64,000 nucleotides of DNA, from NCBI GenBank assembly GCA_904066235.2, contig CAJFCV020000006.1, forward strand, positions 12,338,001-12,402,000, written 5' to 3'. This document shows positions 1 to 13,900 of this stretch, in pieces. The position numbers and the translations under genes are program-made. Position 1 is the first letter of the stretch. Each line of letters opens with the position of its first letter. This DNA comes from Bursaphelenchus xylophilus. Its lineage: Eukaryota > Nematoda > Chromadorea > Rhabditida > Aphelenchoididae. The notes under the pieces were generated by a model, which was given only the letters and a program-made list of their open reading frames with translations, searched no databases and was not told where the DNA came from.

Positions 1-1303
1 TAGAATTGTTTGCCACGTATTTGGGATTTTTTGCTCTCCAATTGCACAAGGAATTGAGCGTTTTAACGTCAAGGGTTGTCGAAAATTCAACAAAATTTTA
101 AAAAAAATATGCTTTTATGACAAAGATCTTTTTCGTTTGTCCTCTCGAGATCAAAATCTCCAACAAAAATTAAATTTCTGAACGTAGAAAAAATGAGAAG
201 ACTGAAAAATGACTTTTTCTCTGACCGTCTCTCCTCATTTTCCATAGTCTCTCGTCTCCAAAAACCTTTGAATATCTCAGCCGTGCCTGCAAGTTGTATG
301 CTCAAATTTTGAGAGATCAAAATTCATGCCATTTTTGGGCACCTTTCCAAATTTGGAAGTTTTTCGCAAGCTGCTTTTCAAATAGCGATCATTTTAAAAT
401 TTTTTTAAATTTTTTGAAAAAGTCCATTTTTCGATATAAATATTTTGAGACATTGCCTAAAAAATATCTTTTATTTTCCCTCCACATCGCAGCTGATTAC
501 TCGCCTTTGTAGGATGCACTTTTTTATTTACACCTGGCCCAAAATCCGTATTAATTTTGGCCAATTTGCGGGCCCACTAAATGTCTTACCTGCACGGAAT
601 CCGATTACCGCCTCAGGCAATTTGCGAGAGTTGCGTGCTGCCAAAATCGGAGAGGTTCTGCATGGACACGCATTCTCAACTCGCCCCAAGACTTAACTTT
701 TCTCCGCGTACTTTGGCTGATATTGGGTTAATCCCGCCAATATATCCGATATACGGCCAATATATCCGATATACGGGGCCGCAAATTGTTGGTGGTTTGT
801 GTTGGACGATTGTTCGGACCTCGGGGCTGTCGGCAGGGGAAAATTAGTAATTGGGGGCGGGCTTTTGGAGAGCGGTGCTGATATTGTTCTGGGTTGGGTG
901 AAGCGGTAAAAAAACGGAAATTTCTCGAGGCGTATTGTTTCGATTTTGAGTAAATTTGGCACAAATATTGCGAATAGGTTACTTAACAGTTCCTGAAAAT
1001 TTTAGCTCGAACTTTGCAGTTGCGGCCGAGTTATTCAGCAATCTTTGCCGACGAGAGAGTACGTGAAATGCGGAGAGCGGACAGAGAAAAAAATGATTAT
1101 TAAGAATGCTTATTCTAATCGTTGAAAAACGATGATTAAAGTTTGGCAAAAGAATTTTTTACCGTGATAAATTACATTTCTTTTCTGACCGTCTCTCCTC
1201 ATCTGACATAATCTCTCGTTTGCAAAGATTGTTGAATATCTCAGTTGTACAGTGGTTAAATTCTGACGCTTTGGTAGCCCGTCCGGGTTTTTGAATAGCC
1301 ATC
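1..1303. other. 5' flank without recognisable gene
   Basis: AT-rich DNA with no open frame that looks coding. It holds diverged pieces of family F (roughly 170-300 and 1000-1260, recognisable by the block CTGACCGTCTCTCCTCAT and its reverse complement). A short direct duplication of CCAATATATCCGATATACGG lies near 738-777. The missing first exon(s) of the KQT channel gene could lie here or outside the window; I see none. Confidence 0.5.
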
Positions 1304-1589
1304 TACAGTGGGGGACCTGATCCACTTGCAAAAAACGTCACATTTTGCATCCGGGAAGCATCAAAAAATGTGGCAAAATACCTCCCTCTATAAGGGAAAA
1401 AACTCCGATTTCAAAAGCCTGCCCGCTCTTTTTGATAAAAGGGCGCGTCCTTCAAAACAAAGTTTTTTCACTTGGAAGCATTTTGCCACATTTTTTTCAC
1501 TTGGAACGGGAGTTACTTTGCCACATTTTTGATACTTCCCGGGTGCAAAATGATACCTTTTTTGCCGCTGGATCAGGTCCCTCGCTGTA
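1304..1589. repeat. Family B inverted-repeat element, copy 1
   Basis: Starts at TACAGTGGGGGACCTGATCC and ends at the mirror image GGATCAGGTCCCTCGCTGTA. The arms of about 120 bp are imperfect inverted repeats and the middle is rich in GCGCGCCC-like sequence. TA stands at both edges next to CAGTG, as in Tc1-family elements (family knowledge). Confidence 0.85.
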
Positions 1590-1976
1590 CTTTCAAGAGA
1601 GTCAAAATTTACAGAAGTTGATTTGTAGCCTCGATAGAGTAAGCATGCAAAACTAATAATATTCTGAATTGTATAAATCCCTATTATTCATTGATTACAA
1701 CTCCCAGGGGTCGGGTAATGTGTCAGTATTTACTGCTCTCCCCTCTGTGCAGCCGACTCCTTGTTTTTGGCCACTTTTTTTATTACACCTGTAATACTCA
1801 GTCTGCACGCCAATCCCCACTTTTAGGCTGTTGAAAGTCATTGCGAGACATTTTGTACGAGCTATAAAAAGGGGGAAACAATTAATTTTAGCGTTGATAA
1901 GTCAAGAACAGACATTTTTTTGCTTTTTGGATACTTTCGGATACCTTTAAAACCTCCAAAAAATCCCGTTTTTCAG
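1590..1976. other. spacer upstream of first recognised KQT exon
   Basis: No coding signal. It ends in the splice acceptor CCCGTTTTTCAG at 1965-1976, which opens the first KQT exon I can recognise. Confidence 0.4.
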
Positions 1977-4900
1977 CTCAAACAAAGTGGCTGTGAAGGA
2001 ACGTCGTCGTCGGTGGCATCGACTCGGGAGCCCTCCTCCAGACGTCCCCGTCCGCCGCCTCTGCGGCAGATCCCCGCTCGCGCCCTCAACAACCTCAGCA
2101 GTGTGTCGGCGGAGTCGCTGCGCCGCAAACAGACCTCCAACTCGCAACAGCCCACCTCAAGGTCCGTCTTTCTGAGCCACAGCCGCAGCATGGATGCGGA
2201 TGTGCCGCCGGCGCCGGCGTCGGCGCCGCTCAATGATCGGAAGGTTCTGTTCAGCAGTGAGTACAATGGTAAGCAGTTTTTGGAGAGAAAACCGCGTTTG
2301 CGATGAGCTTGATGGTCAGATTTCTGTGAAACTTGTAACCAATATTTCTTTCAGCATTCTAAAACATACCTGGAATTTTTAGTTTTTTTCAGAGTTAACT
2401 GAAGATTATAGCGCGAAGCTCGGACTAAATCTTCGCGCAGCTCGGCCCGTTTCAACGTGTTTTTCGAGCTACTCCCGGACTCGAAAAACGTGCAGGCTAC
2501 GGCTGAATCGCGAGCTGCGCCCAAGCTGCGAGCTGCGCCCGCGCAACGATTTTTTTATTTTCCGTGCTGCGCCCTATCCTTTTCTAGATAACTTTCAGGC
2601 ACAGCCTTCGCCCCAGGAGCCCAGGGCGAAGGCGCTGTCAAACTGCGAGCGTGATTTGTTTACTGTAGGGGACCTGACCCAATGGAAAAAAACATATTAT
2701 CTTGCCTCCGGGAAGTAACAAAAAATGTGGCAAAATACCTCCCTCCCCATGTGAAAAAACTCAGATTTCAAAAGCGCATCCCACGGCAACCCGAAATAGA
2801 AGAAACATGTTTCCCGCCCACTTTTGAGTTTCGTCCAAACGAAGTATCAAAATTGACAAAAGAAATAAAATAATTCCGAGAAAAATATTTTTCGGTCGGA
2901 AAACCCCACGAAAAATTCTTTTGTGACATTTTGTTTGATTTCAACCGATACAAAATGGGCGAAGTGTCGAAAGGAGCCAGGAAACACTTCGGGTTGCCGT
3001 GCATCCGCTCTTTTTGTGAGGGAAAAGGGCGCTCCCTTCAAAAAGAAGTTTTTTTCACTTGGAGACGGAAGCATTTTGTCACATTTGTTGAAACTTCCCG
3101 GATGCAAAATGGTACGTTTTTTGCCACTGGATCAGGTCCGTCACTGTATTTTTCCGCGCTGCGCCCTACGTTTTTCAGCTAACTCTCAGCGCCTGCGCAT
3201 CTGCCCCAAAAACCCGCAGAAATCACGCGCCATAATTTTTTTGTCCTACAATAGAACGACTAACATTTTTTTGCACTTTTCTCATCCATTCATCACATAA
3301 AACAGTCGATTACAATGTAATAATACACACCTAAACTTGTGTCTTCTATCATTTTCATCTCCCAAAAAAAGCATGACATATCAGTTTGTAAGTGGGTTTG
3401 CTACAATTTCCCTCCATTTCCTTTCATTCTGAGGCATTCAAGCCATAATTGAGTCATTTTTGCGCCGGGACAGGTGAAAAATTGCAATTGGGAAAAGGGA
3501 ATTTTTAGCCCCAAATTGCACATAAATAATTAATTTTCTGGCATTTAACCCGATTTTGCTCAGCTGGGCATTTATCTCGTGTAGTTTTCGGAATAGAACG
3601 CAGTTGTTTGGGTCGGGATTCTTGGGGTGTTTTGTGGGAAACGAGCTATTTTTGGGGAAAAAGTAGATTTTTTACCGAATTTTTGCCGAAAAATATGAGC
3701 TACATAAAGAGCACCTCTCTGAATGTCTTCAAATTTTTTATACAGCCTTTTCATAGTGAATATATCAATCTCTGAAGATTCTAGCTCCCGCCTTTTACGA
3801 ACAGCAGAGATTTTTCACTGTCTTTTTCCGAGAGAGCACGAAAAATGAGGAGAGCCAGGCAGACAGAAAAAAAAAGTTTTTTTTCTTATATCTTCGTGGA
3901 GACCGCAGAGAAAAACTTGATTTTTTATATCTTCTGGTTACTTTTTTACATATCAGTCTGTCGGGAAAATAATGAGCACTCAGTCACATCGAAAAACGCA
4001 TAGCCGCCGAGAGAATGAACTGTGTCGAAAATCAAATTGCTTTTCAGTTCAGCGACGCGATTGGCGCAGAGCTCATTATTTTCCCGACAGACAGGTATCT
4101 GTCTGTCGGAAAAAAATGTGGATTTGTCGCTGCAAAATGTCTCGCCGCAATCGCGGACCAAATATCCAGCTGCGGCTACTCGCCGCGAGGCAATGACGGG
4201 CGATATCAAAAAATGTGGCAAAATGCTTCCCTCTCCAAGTGAAAAAAACTCAGATTTCAAAAGCGCGCCTGCTCTTTTTGTGAGAAAAATAGGGCGCGCC
4301 CTTCAAAACAAAGTTTTTTTTCACTTGGAGAGGGAAGCATTTTGCCACATTTTTGATATTTCCCGGATGCAAACCGGTACGTTTTTTGTCACTGAATCAG
4401 ACCGCTCGCTGTACGTCACTGTAATATTCTTTGCATTTTTTTGGCTATGGAAACATTGCTGCATACCTGGGTTACTGTAAGATGATATTCGCATTCAGCA
4501 TGCTGTGATATTTTTTACATTTTTTCACATTTTTACCCCTCCCCAAGTTGCCAAATTCGCCAAAAAATCTTCTTCAAGAACTAACTCAACTTTACATCCT
4601 CGTTTCCCCCACCTCCCTCTCAAAATCACCGACTCCGCAAATTAAATTACATCCAGCAAAAATTCCTTCCACCCCAACGGAATTGCGTGTCCCCTGCGAT
4701 CGAAGAGCTGAAGGGGGGTTACCTAGGTGATGAGGGGGAGTGGGAAACAGTGTAGAATGGTGCGAAAAAACATTCACACCGGGGCGAGATTTTTAATTAT
4801 TTTCGTGTATGAAGCGCGCTCTTCACACCGCCGCTGTTATTTAGGGCGAAATGGGTAAGTGATACGGAAATTTTGAGCTTATTTTTGGAAATTTGTGATG

Positions 4901-7900
4901 CTATAAAAAATCGTGATGATATGGCGGCGATGCGATTTTTGATGCGACGGAGTGCATATTATTTTCCCGACAGATATGATAAATAATTTTTTTACTAGTC
5001 GAGAAAAAAATTGCGAGAATTTGTCGCGGCGCGAGGTCTGTCGCACTTTGAAAAAATGATTAGTCGTAAAAAATCTAGAAATTTACATTAGAATTCTTCA
5101 AGACCGCAATTTTTAGGTCGAAAGTTTGTAAAAATTCAAAAATTTTTTTCCAACTTTGGGCTTGAAGAAATCTGTATCTGTTTCCGGCACATAGGAAAAT
5201 ATTATTTCTTCTAAATATCACCTTTTCCCCCAGCGAATTGTTTGTGTCAAAGAATAGCAAAAGACGGAGCATTTTGCATCCGGGAAGTATCAAAAATGTG
5301 GGAAAATGCTTCCCAGTGAAAAAACTCTGATTTCAAAAGCGCGCCCACTCTTTTTGTTAAGGAAAGCGCCCTTCAAAACGAGGTTTTTTCACTTGGGGAG
5401 GGAGGTATTTTGCCACATTTTTTGATGCTTCCTGGATGCAAAATGGTACGTTTTTTCCACTGAATCAGGTCCGTCGCTGTATATAAATGTGGTCATATCA
5501 CAAAAAATTTTTCCCAAATCGCGACTTTCGGTGTGCAAAAAAGTCGACGCCCAAGTCGAAAAACTGGTGTCGACTTAATTTTTTCAGCATCGAATTCCGA
5601 AATGCGGTGCTGACTTAAGCACTTAAGTCTTCGGTGCAGACTTAAGACTTTGTGCACTGATTTCGAAAAACTTAGAAAATTTTACCGGATTTCAGAGTTT
5701 GGTGCCGAGAAAAGAAATAAGTCGACGCCAGTTCTTCGATTTGGGCGTCCACTTATCAGTCTGTCGGAAAAATAACGGCGGATCGTCGCATCAAAATGTC
5801 TCGCCTCGCCGCTATCGCGCACCAAATCCCAAGCCGCGGCTTGCAGTCGCAGAGCGATGATGGGCGATTCCGAGGCGCGACGATCCGCCGTTATTTTCCC
5901 GACAGACCGATAGTGAAAAGCAAGTGCTCATTATTTTCCAGACAGACTGATATTACTAGGCTGCCAAGACATTCTTGACATCTTTTCGCATTACTTTACT
6001 CATCACCGAACTCACCGCCAAATTTTTCGCGCGACAGCGCCCCATGCAAACATGTCAAAAGACCCTTTCTTGGGCCGGCGTTTTTTTTCAAAAATCCCTG
6101 CCCTTTGTGCCGATTAAAACAATCCCCACATTCATTCGGTTGTTTGCAGGCCAGCCCGAGAAGACGGACGTGGAGAGTGGGCAAGGTGTGCTGGGTGGGA
6201 AGCACACCACCTTCGCCGACATCCCACCCGCTTATGGGGTAGGTCAACAAAATAATTAATTTTATGGATTCTCCCATTCTTTCGCCGCAAATCTCCCCCA
6301 ACTTTCGCGCTTTTTTGCAGGAGCGAAACATGTCCATTGTGGGGGCGCCGTTGGTCTACAAGCACTATCGCACCGACCAGAAGTTCCGCCGCATGCAGTC
6401 CAACATTCACAACTTTTTGGAGCGGCCGCGCGGCTGGCGCGCCGCCAGCTATCATCTTTTAGTGTGAGTTGGGGGTTTTTTCGCGGGAGGATTTTTACAA
6501 TTTTCGGATTTTTTAAAAAAATTAAAAAAACTCAAGCTTAAAATGATTTTTGCGATATATTCAAAAATTAGGTAAAATTTCTCGACAAAAAATTTGCATA
6601 TTGAAAAACATGCAAATTTCGAAAAAAATCAACAATCGAATATTTTGATAATTTTGCTTTTTCGCACGTTAAACTTAAAAAATTATAAAAATTTGAATAT
6701 TTTGAATTATGTTAATTCTTTATATTAAAGTTTGCATATTCAAGGCTATGCAAATTTACGACAAATTTTTTTGAAATTTTTGTTTTTTTAGCATCAATAA
6801 ATCCAATTTTTTTTGTGGTTATGCAAATTTTTTCAAATTAAAATTTGCATATTCAAGATGTTATGCAAATTTTCAAAATATCTTTTTTTTAAATTTGCAA
6901 TTTCTAAGGATTAAAACACCCAAAAAAATTTAATTATGCAAATTTTTCTAAAATTGAAAATTTGCATATTTAAAGTTATGCAAATTTCAAAAAAAAATTT
7001 TTTTTTTGAATTTTGAATTCCCAAGCATTAAAATACACATAAAATTTTTAATCATACATATATAATTTTCAATATAAAAAATTTGCATTTTCAAGATTAT
7101 GCAAATTTCCAAAATATTTTTTTTTCGAATTTCCAAAAAAAATCTCTCATTTTAAACCCATAAACACTCCACCCAATTGTACTACACTTTTTTCGCCCTC
7201 AACAAAACCAGTTTTCAGTCTTGTTATGGTTCTAATGTGCCTTGCGTTGAGTGTGTTCTCCACGATGCCCGACTTCGAAGAGCAGGCGACGGTGGTGCTC
7301 TTTTACATTGTAAGCCGGCGCGGTCCGCTTCAGCGGGGCCACTCATTTCGCTAATGCACATTTTTGTATTCTTGCAGGAGATCATCTTTGTTTTCTGGCT
7401 GGCGGTGGAGTACGTGTGCCGGGTGTGGTCGGCGGGCTGTCGGTCGCGCTACCGCGGCGTCTCGGGTCGGATTCGGTTCGCCACCTCTGCCTATTGTATT
7501 ATTGGTCAGTTTGGAGGGGACTTTAGGGTTATCCCGGGATTTTTAGAGCAAAAAAATTATAAAAAGTAGAAAAATCATCAAATTTTTGGCCAAAAAATGG
7601 AAATTATTCAAATTTCCCGCTCAAGATGAAACCTAACAAAATTTTAGATTATAGGCTTCCAAGACCTACGACAAAATTTTGGCTTCCCTTTTACGGAATC
7701 CACTGAGATTTTCTTCGTCGGAAATTACCGTAAAATATTTTTGTACAGAAATATGGCAAACAAAAAATATCTGGGCGAAAAACCCTTGGCTATAAATTCG
7801 TTCCATTTCCAGATATAATCGTCATCACCGCCTCGATTTTGGTGCTGTGTATGGGTGCTACTGGACAGGTGAGAAATTGCCGCAGGGCATTTTTAATTTT

Positions 7901-10900
7901 TAAGCGCGGTTCTTGTTCCGAAATCCGAGATTTTTGAGATTTTGAGGGAATTTCAAAAAAATAAGTAAATAAAAAATCAGAAAAAAATTTTTTTTTCGCA
8001 ATTACCTGAGGCATTTTTAAACTGAAAAAAGTAGGTTTTTGATGGATTTTTTTGATTATTTTGATATCCGTTAGTCGGGAAAATAATGTGGATTTGTCGC
8101 GCTTTGAAATCGCCGATTACCCCATTGCAACGGTATTTAGTATTTTCAGAAAGTGCATAGACATTTTTCGGCGTTCGCACAGTGCATTTGAACTTTTTCC
8201 CGCGCTTGTCGCCAATGCACAGTGCGGTTTGAACCTTTTCCGGCGCTTGTCGCGAACGCACAGTGCATTTTGAACTTTTTCCCATGCTTGTCGCCAATGC
8301 ACAGTGCATTTTTTCTTTTCCCTTTTCGCACAGTGCAAACCACAAAAAAGCCGTCACTGTGCAAATCGTCGGCAAAACCGCGACAAGAAAAGCTTACGTC
8401 GCAGCGATATTTCAAATGCACAGTGCAAAACCAAAAAAAAAAGAAGGAAAGGAGGAATGCACGGTGCAAAATCTGAGAGGTTTTTTTTGCACGGTGCGGG
8501 CCGCGACAAATGTCCATGCACTTTATGAAAATTGAAATAGCCGCGACTGGGAATTTGATACGTGATTGTGACAAGATGAGGGATTTTTCTGCGACAAGTC
8601 CACATTATTTTCCCGACAGACTGATATTTCCAATTTTTCAAAAAATTTTCAAATTTTTCTAAAATTTCACCTCAGGCAATCAACTCAAAAAAAAATTTGT
8701 CATTTTTTTAGCCAAAATTTTGATTTTTTCCACGAATTTTTGAAACTAAAAAAAAAAATTTTCTCAAAAATTCCCAAAAAAAATCGAAAAAAGCAGTGTT
8801 TATTCGAGCCCATTCCGGTTATAGTATACTTCCCTTTGTTGGGTTTGACAATTTGACGAAACCCCCCGTTTCGCTTTTTACGAGTATTTGCCTTCGTTCC
8901 AGGTGTTTGCGGCGAGTGCCATTCGAGGGCTGAGGTTCTTTCAAATCCTGCGAATGCTGCGGATCGACCGGCGTGCGGGCACGTGGAAGCTGCTCGGCTC
9001 CGTGGTGTGGGCGCATCGACAGGTAGGGAGAGTCAAAAACCAATTTTTAAATATACGCTTACCGTAGTCCAAAGAGGATTTTCGGTGGTTTTGGGGGGTC
9101 TTTAGGGTCAAAAATCATTTTGTAAAGTTTTCGTGGTGGGACCCAAAATTTTTGAGAAAGCGTAAAAAAAGCGAAATTCGGATTGTCATGAGCTTTTTTG
9201 GGTATTTTTATGCATTTTCGTGACAATTTTTTTTCATTTTTTTATAAAGTTTTCGTGGTGGAACCAAAAATTTGGGAAAAGTGTCTATAAAATGTGTCAT
9301 CGTGATGGAATTATAATTCTGATGTCTGAAAAAGAATTTTGCTCTCATTTTAAAACAAAAAAGTTTAGAAAGCGACAGCCAAAAAAAATTTTTTTCTGAC
9401 TTGTCATTTTCTATGGTGCCTCTACGGCAAAAGACGTTGAATATCTCGGCTGTGCCTGATATTCAATGCATGAAATTTTTAGGGATAGGAACATAGCCTA
9501 ATCACAATGTTCATGCAAAATTTGAAGAAAATCCGAGGGAAGAAAATTGAGTTATGCGGAAAACAGAAACCTATAGCGCAAAACGGAGATTTTTTCATTT
9601 CTCTGCCGAAAAATCGCTTAAAAATCTCCAAAAATGCTGATTTATCGGAGAACAACTAAATTGATCGTATTTTAAAACCCTCTTTTTACCTCCAAAATCA
9701 GTTACTGTAACATTTTTTAATTTTTTTCAGGAGCTTCTAACGACCTTGTACATTGGATTTCTCGGCCTCATTTTCTCCAGTTTCCTTGTTTACATTTGCG
9801 AAAAGAATTACAATGAAAAGTACACCACCTTCGCCGACGCCCTTTGGTGGGGCGTGATCACGCTGACGACGGTGGGCTACGGCGACGTAACGCCTTCAAC
9901 GTGGCCCGGCAAAGTTGTTGGCGCTTTTTGCGCTCTCATGGGGATTTCGTTCTTCGCACTGCCCGCTGTAAGTTTTTTGGTGATGCGTTTTTTATAATTG
10001 TATTTTATCAGTCTGTCGGGAAAGTAATGTGGATTTGTCGCGCTTTGGAATTGCCCATTATCGCTTTGCGGCGGGTAGCCCTGGCTAGAGATTAGCGACT
10101 GCGACAAGGCGAGAAATTTAAGCTGCGACAAACCCACATTATTTTCCCGACAGACTGAGAGGTTGGCAGCTGGAGATGGGAGGTTTATGACGCTAATACC
10201 TTGGGAAATGAGTGAGCAAAAAATGCAAAAAAAGGGTTTCTGGGATATACGAGATGTCTATTTTTACACCAATTTCATTTTTTTGTAAAATTGCCCGAGG
10301 GCATTCTGAAATTTACAATTTTTTATTACTATCATCAAAATTTTGTTTTTGCAATTTTTGCTTTCCTAATTGCTGCTTAAAAGCAATTTTGCTAAAAATT
10401 GAAAATGCTATTTTTCTAAATTCTATTTCTACCAGTTTGTCGGGAAAATAATGAGGAAAATACGCATCGCTTCGCCAATCCCGTCGCTGAAGTTAAAAGA
10501 AATTTGATTTTGCCTCGACACAATTCATTCTCCCGGCGGCAATGCGATTTTCGATACGACAAAGTGCTCATTATTTCATTATTTTCCCGACAGACTGATA
10601 TTCCCTTATTTTTACCCATTTTTCGGCCAAAACGCCCTTCTGGATATGGCTAAATTCGTTTGCAATTTAAAATACTACTAATTATATAATTTACTACAGT
10701 CTCATCGTAAAAATACTCACAATGAATTTAGGGTATATTGGGAAGTGGGTTCGCCCTGAAAGTCCAACAACACCAACGGCAGAAGCATCTGATCCGACGA
10801 AGAGTCCCAGCAGCACGACTCATCCAATGCCTCTGGCGGCATTACTGCTCATGCGCCGAGAGCAGGTCGCTGGCCACGTGGAAAATATATTTGGCACCTC

Positions 10901-13900
10901 CACCAGTCGTGTAAGCCAGATTTTTTGAGATTTTTTGAATTTTAGGTGGCTAAATTGATTTTTTGCATGACAAAAAAATCGCGGATTTGGTTCAAAATTG
11001 GCGTGGGAGCTTTGTTTAGGTCATAAAGTAACCTCTGAAAATTTTAGCTATGTATCTTTGAGAGAAAGAAGCAAAAATCAAAAAAAAAATGGGATTTTTT
11101 GAAACTTTGGCGTAAAAATCTCGATTATTTCTGCAAACCGCGGGCTAAAAATTTCTCATATGTCTTAAAAAATCGTAATTTTAATTTGCAAAAAGTTTAT
11201 TCAAAATCTATCAAAGAATTTCCGGTAAAACGAATAATTGGACGAAATGTCACAAAATTTTTGACATTTCGTCAATTTTCTAAAATCTTCAAATATCATT
11301 TATAATGTCATCTTAGCATCAAAAAACCACGCTAAAAATGTTTTTGCGCTAAGAAAAAGCATGCAAAATGAATTAATTTTGGGTTTTTACACATCTTTTC
11401 AGCGAGCCCACCTACACGATGCCGCATCAGAACAGCCTGATCAGCCGACTCCGGCACTCGACCCGTCGTCGACACCACAATCACACGGAGTCAGAGGGTT
11501 TGCAATCGCTCTTCCAAAAACTGGGCATTTGCCACTTTGCAGACTACCGCTCCCAGACCCCGCCCGCCGAAACGCTGCACGCGCTCGGCGCCATGAAAAA
11601 CCTGCTCGTGCCGCGGCCCTCGGACAATCAGAGGTGTGTTGTCGGTGCTTGCGGTGTGGCCCGTTGTAGATTGTAGTGGTTAAATTAGTCAGTAGTTGCT
11701 AGTATCAGTGATTTTTGGCATATCAAAAAAAAAACTTTTTTTTCGAAAATCCAAAAAAAAAAATTTTTTATTTTATTTAAAAAAATTAAATTTTGATGTG
11801 CCAGAAAATTGTGGAGATTAGAAATCAGCCGTTATTTGTGACCAAATACTAAGCGTTTTGCTCTTTTAACCCGTTTAACCCCGCTGTGTGACCAGGGGTT
11901 CGAGTGTGCGCTGCGATCGCCAACAGTAAGTGTGTGCAAATTATCCGTCTGTGCAACCAAACTGAGTGGTTTTTTGCGGTGCTATGTTGTTGTGGCTTGT
12001 AAAAACAATGCGCTTTGCCTTCTATAATATATATTTTGATGGAAAAAATTCACAAAAAAGTTTCAAATTTTGATCAACTTCTGGACCAAAAATCTTGGTT
12101 TTTTCTACAAAGCACAAGGTAAAAATTTTGCATATGGGTTAGATAAGATTGCTCTAAATTTGTGGGAAGTTTCATTATAATTTGAATATTGTACTTTGAC
12201 GATTTAGCCGGTTGAAAATTAACAAAATTTACTCCAAATGTCGTCAGAAAACAGCTTTTTTAATACAAAAAAATCATCATTAGAGTAGAAAGCACTTATC
12301 AAAAAAAAATGCCCTTGTACTCTGCATCATAGAGTACAGTGACGGAACTGATCCAGTGGCAAAAACGTACCATTTTGCATCCGCGAAGTTTCAAAAAATG
12401 TGGCAAAATGCTTCCAACGCCGACTAGAAACACTCCGTTTTGAAGAGGTCCCTCAGAAAAAGGGCAGGCGCGCGTTTGAAATCGGAGTTTTTTCACTTGG
12501 AAAGGGAGTCATTTTGCAGCATTTTTGATACTTCCCGAATGCAAAATTTTACGTCTTTTGCCATTGGATTGCCGTCACTGTAGAGCTCATCAACAAGAAA
12601 TTGTAATGGAACAAAAAACATTTTTTTGTTATAGAAGGGCTTCGTTGTACAGAGGTTTATTTTTGAAAGTTTTGAAATCGACTCTCGGGACTATAGTTCG
12701 TTATAGAGAGGTTTCGTGGCACGGAAATTTGTGGTATAAAGGCTCTGGAACCCACCAAAATCCCCCCTCACTGTCTGCTGTCGTTTGCCGTGCACGCTCT
12801 CTCCGCTGGTCCGCTTTTCTCGCTGGTTCCGTGTATTAATCGTGTGCATGTAGGCATTTTAGCATTGTGTCGGCGTCGGACATCAGCGAGATTGAGAGTC
12901 TCGGCGCGCTGGGCTTTTCGTTGGGCTCGTGGAAGAGCAAACACAAACAGCATCACTACCATCAGCGGAAGTCGCTGAGTGCGTCGGCGATGCCGATCGT
13001 CGTGGATGACAATCGAAATGTGACCAATAGCACGTTTTTGGGTAAGTTGTGAGATTTTTTTTTTTCGTTTTTTTGGGGTTTTAGGAACGAAATTTATTTC
13101 CAAAGTTTTCGTGGTGGGACAAAAAATTTTTGTAAAAATGTCCAAAAAATAGGTCATCATGACCCAAATAGCAAAGAAAGAATTGAGAACATGCTTTTTA
13201 CACTCTATTTTTAATATTGCCTCCGGCGTTTTTTTATCAATTTCGATGATTTTTTATTTTTTGGGTCCCACCACGAAAACCTTCTACTCCTATTTTTCAG
13301 CAAATTTTAATACTTTTTGGGATTACTAACTCATTTTAAAACTTATTTAACCCTTGTTTTCAATATATATTCTTTTTTTGAGCTGTTTTGCCTGGTCTTT
13401 TGTCTTCTCCATGAGTGTTAATGTAGTCCAGTTGTTTGCCGAGTTTTAAAATGCTTCCCTCCGCTCACAATGTGTGTCAATGTCTCCCGCAGCACGTCAA
13501 ATTTAACCCTAAAATTTTTTGAAATGGCATTTTGTATGGTTTTTCAAATTTCTAAAAAAATCGTCATGATGACATATTTTTTGGAAATTATTGAAATTCC
13601 ATGAATTCGTATCAGAGGCCGTATTTTTAGTTGATTTTTACCATCTTTTTACATTTTTAGACAGTGTGTCAAAAAATTGGACGAAATGTCAAAAAAAATT
13701 TTTACGAAATGTCAAAAAAAATTTTTTGAAAAAATACCATTTCAAGAGTTTTTTGTCCTCCCAATACCCCAAACTTTGACGTGCGCCCGTTTTACTCGTC
13801 TTTTACTCGTTCGTTTCGTACGCTTTTCGCATTTACAGCACCGCCCGCGCCGTCCATGGGCAACAACACGGCGCCGCCGCCCAACGCCCACCAACGCTCC

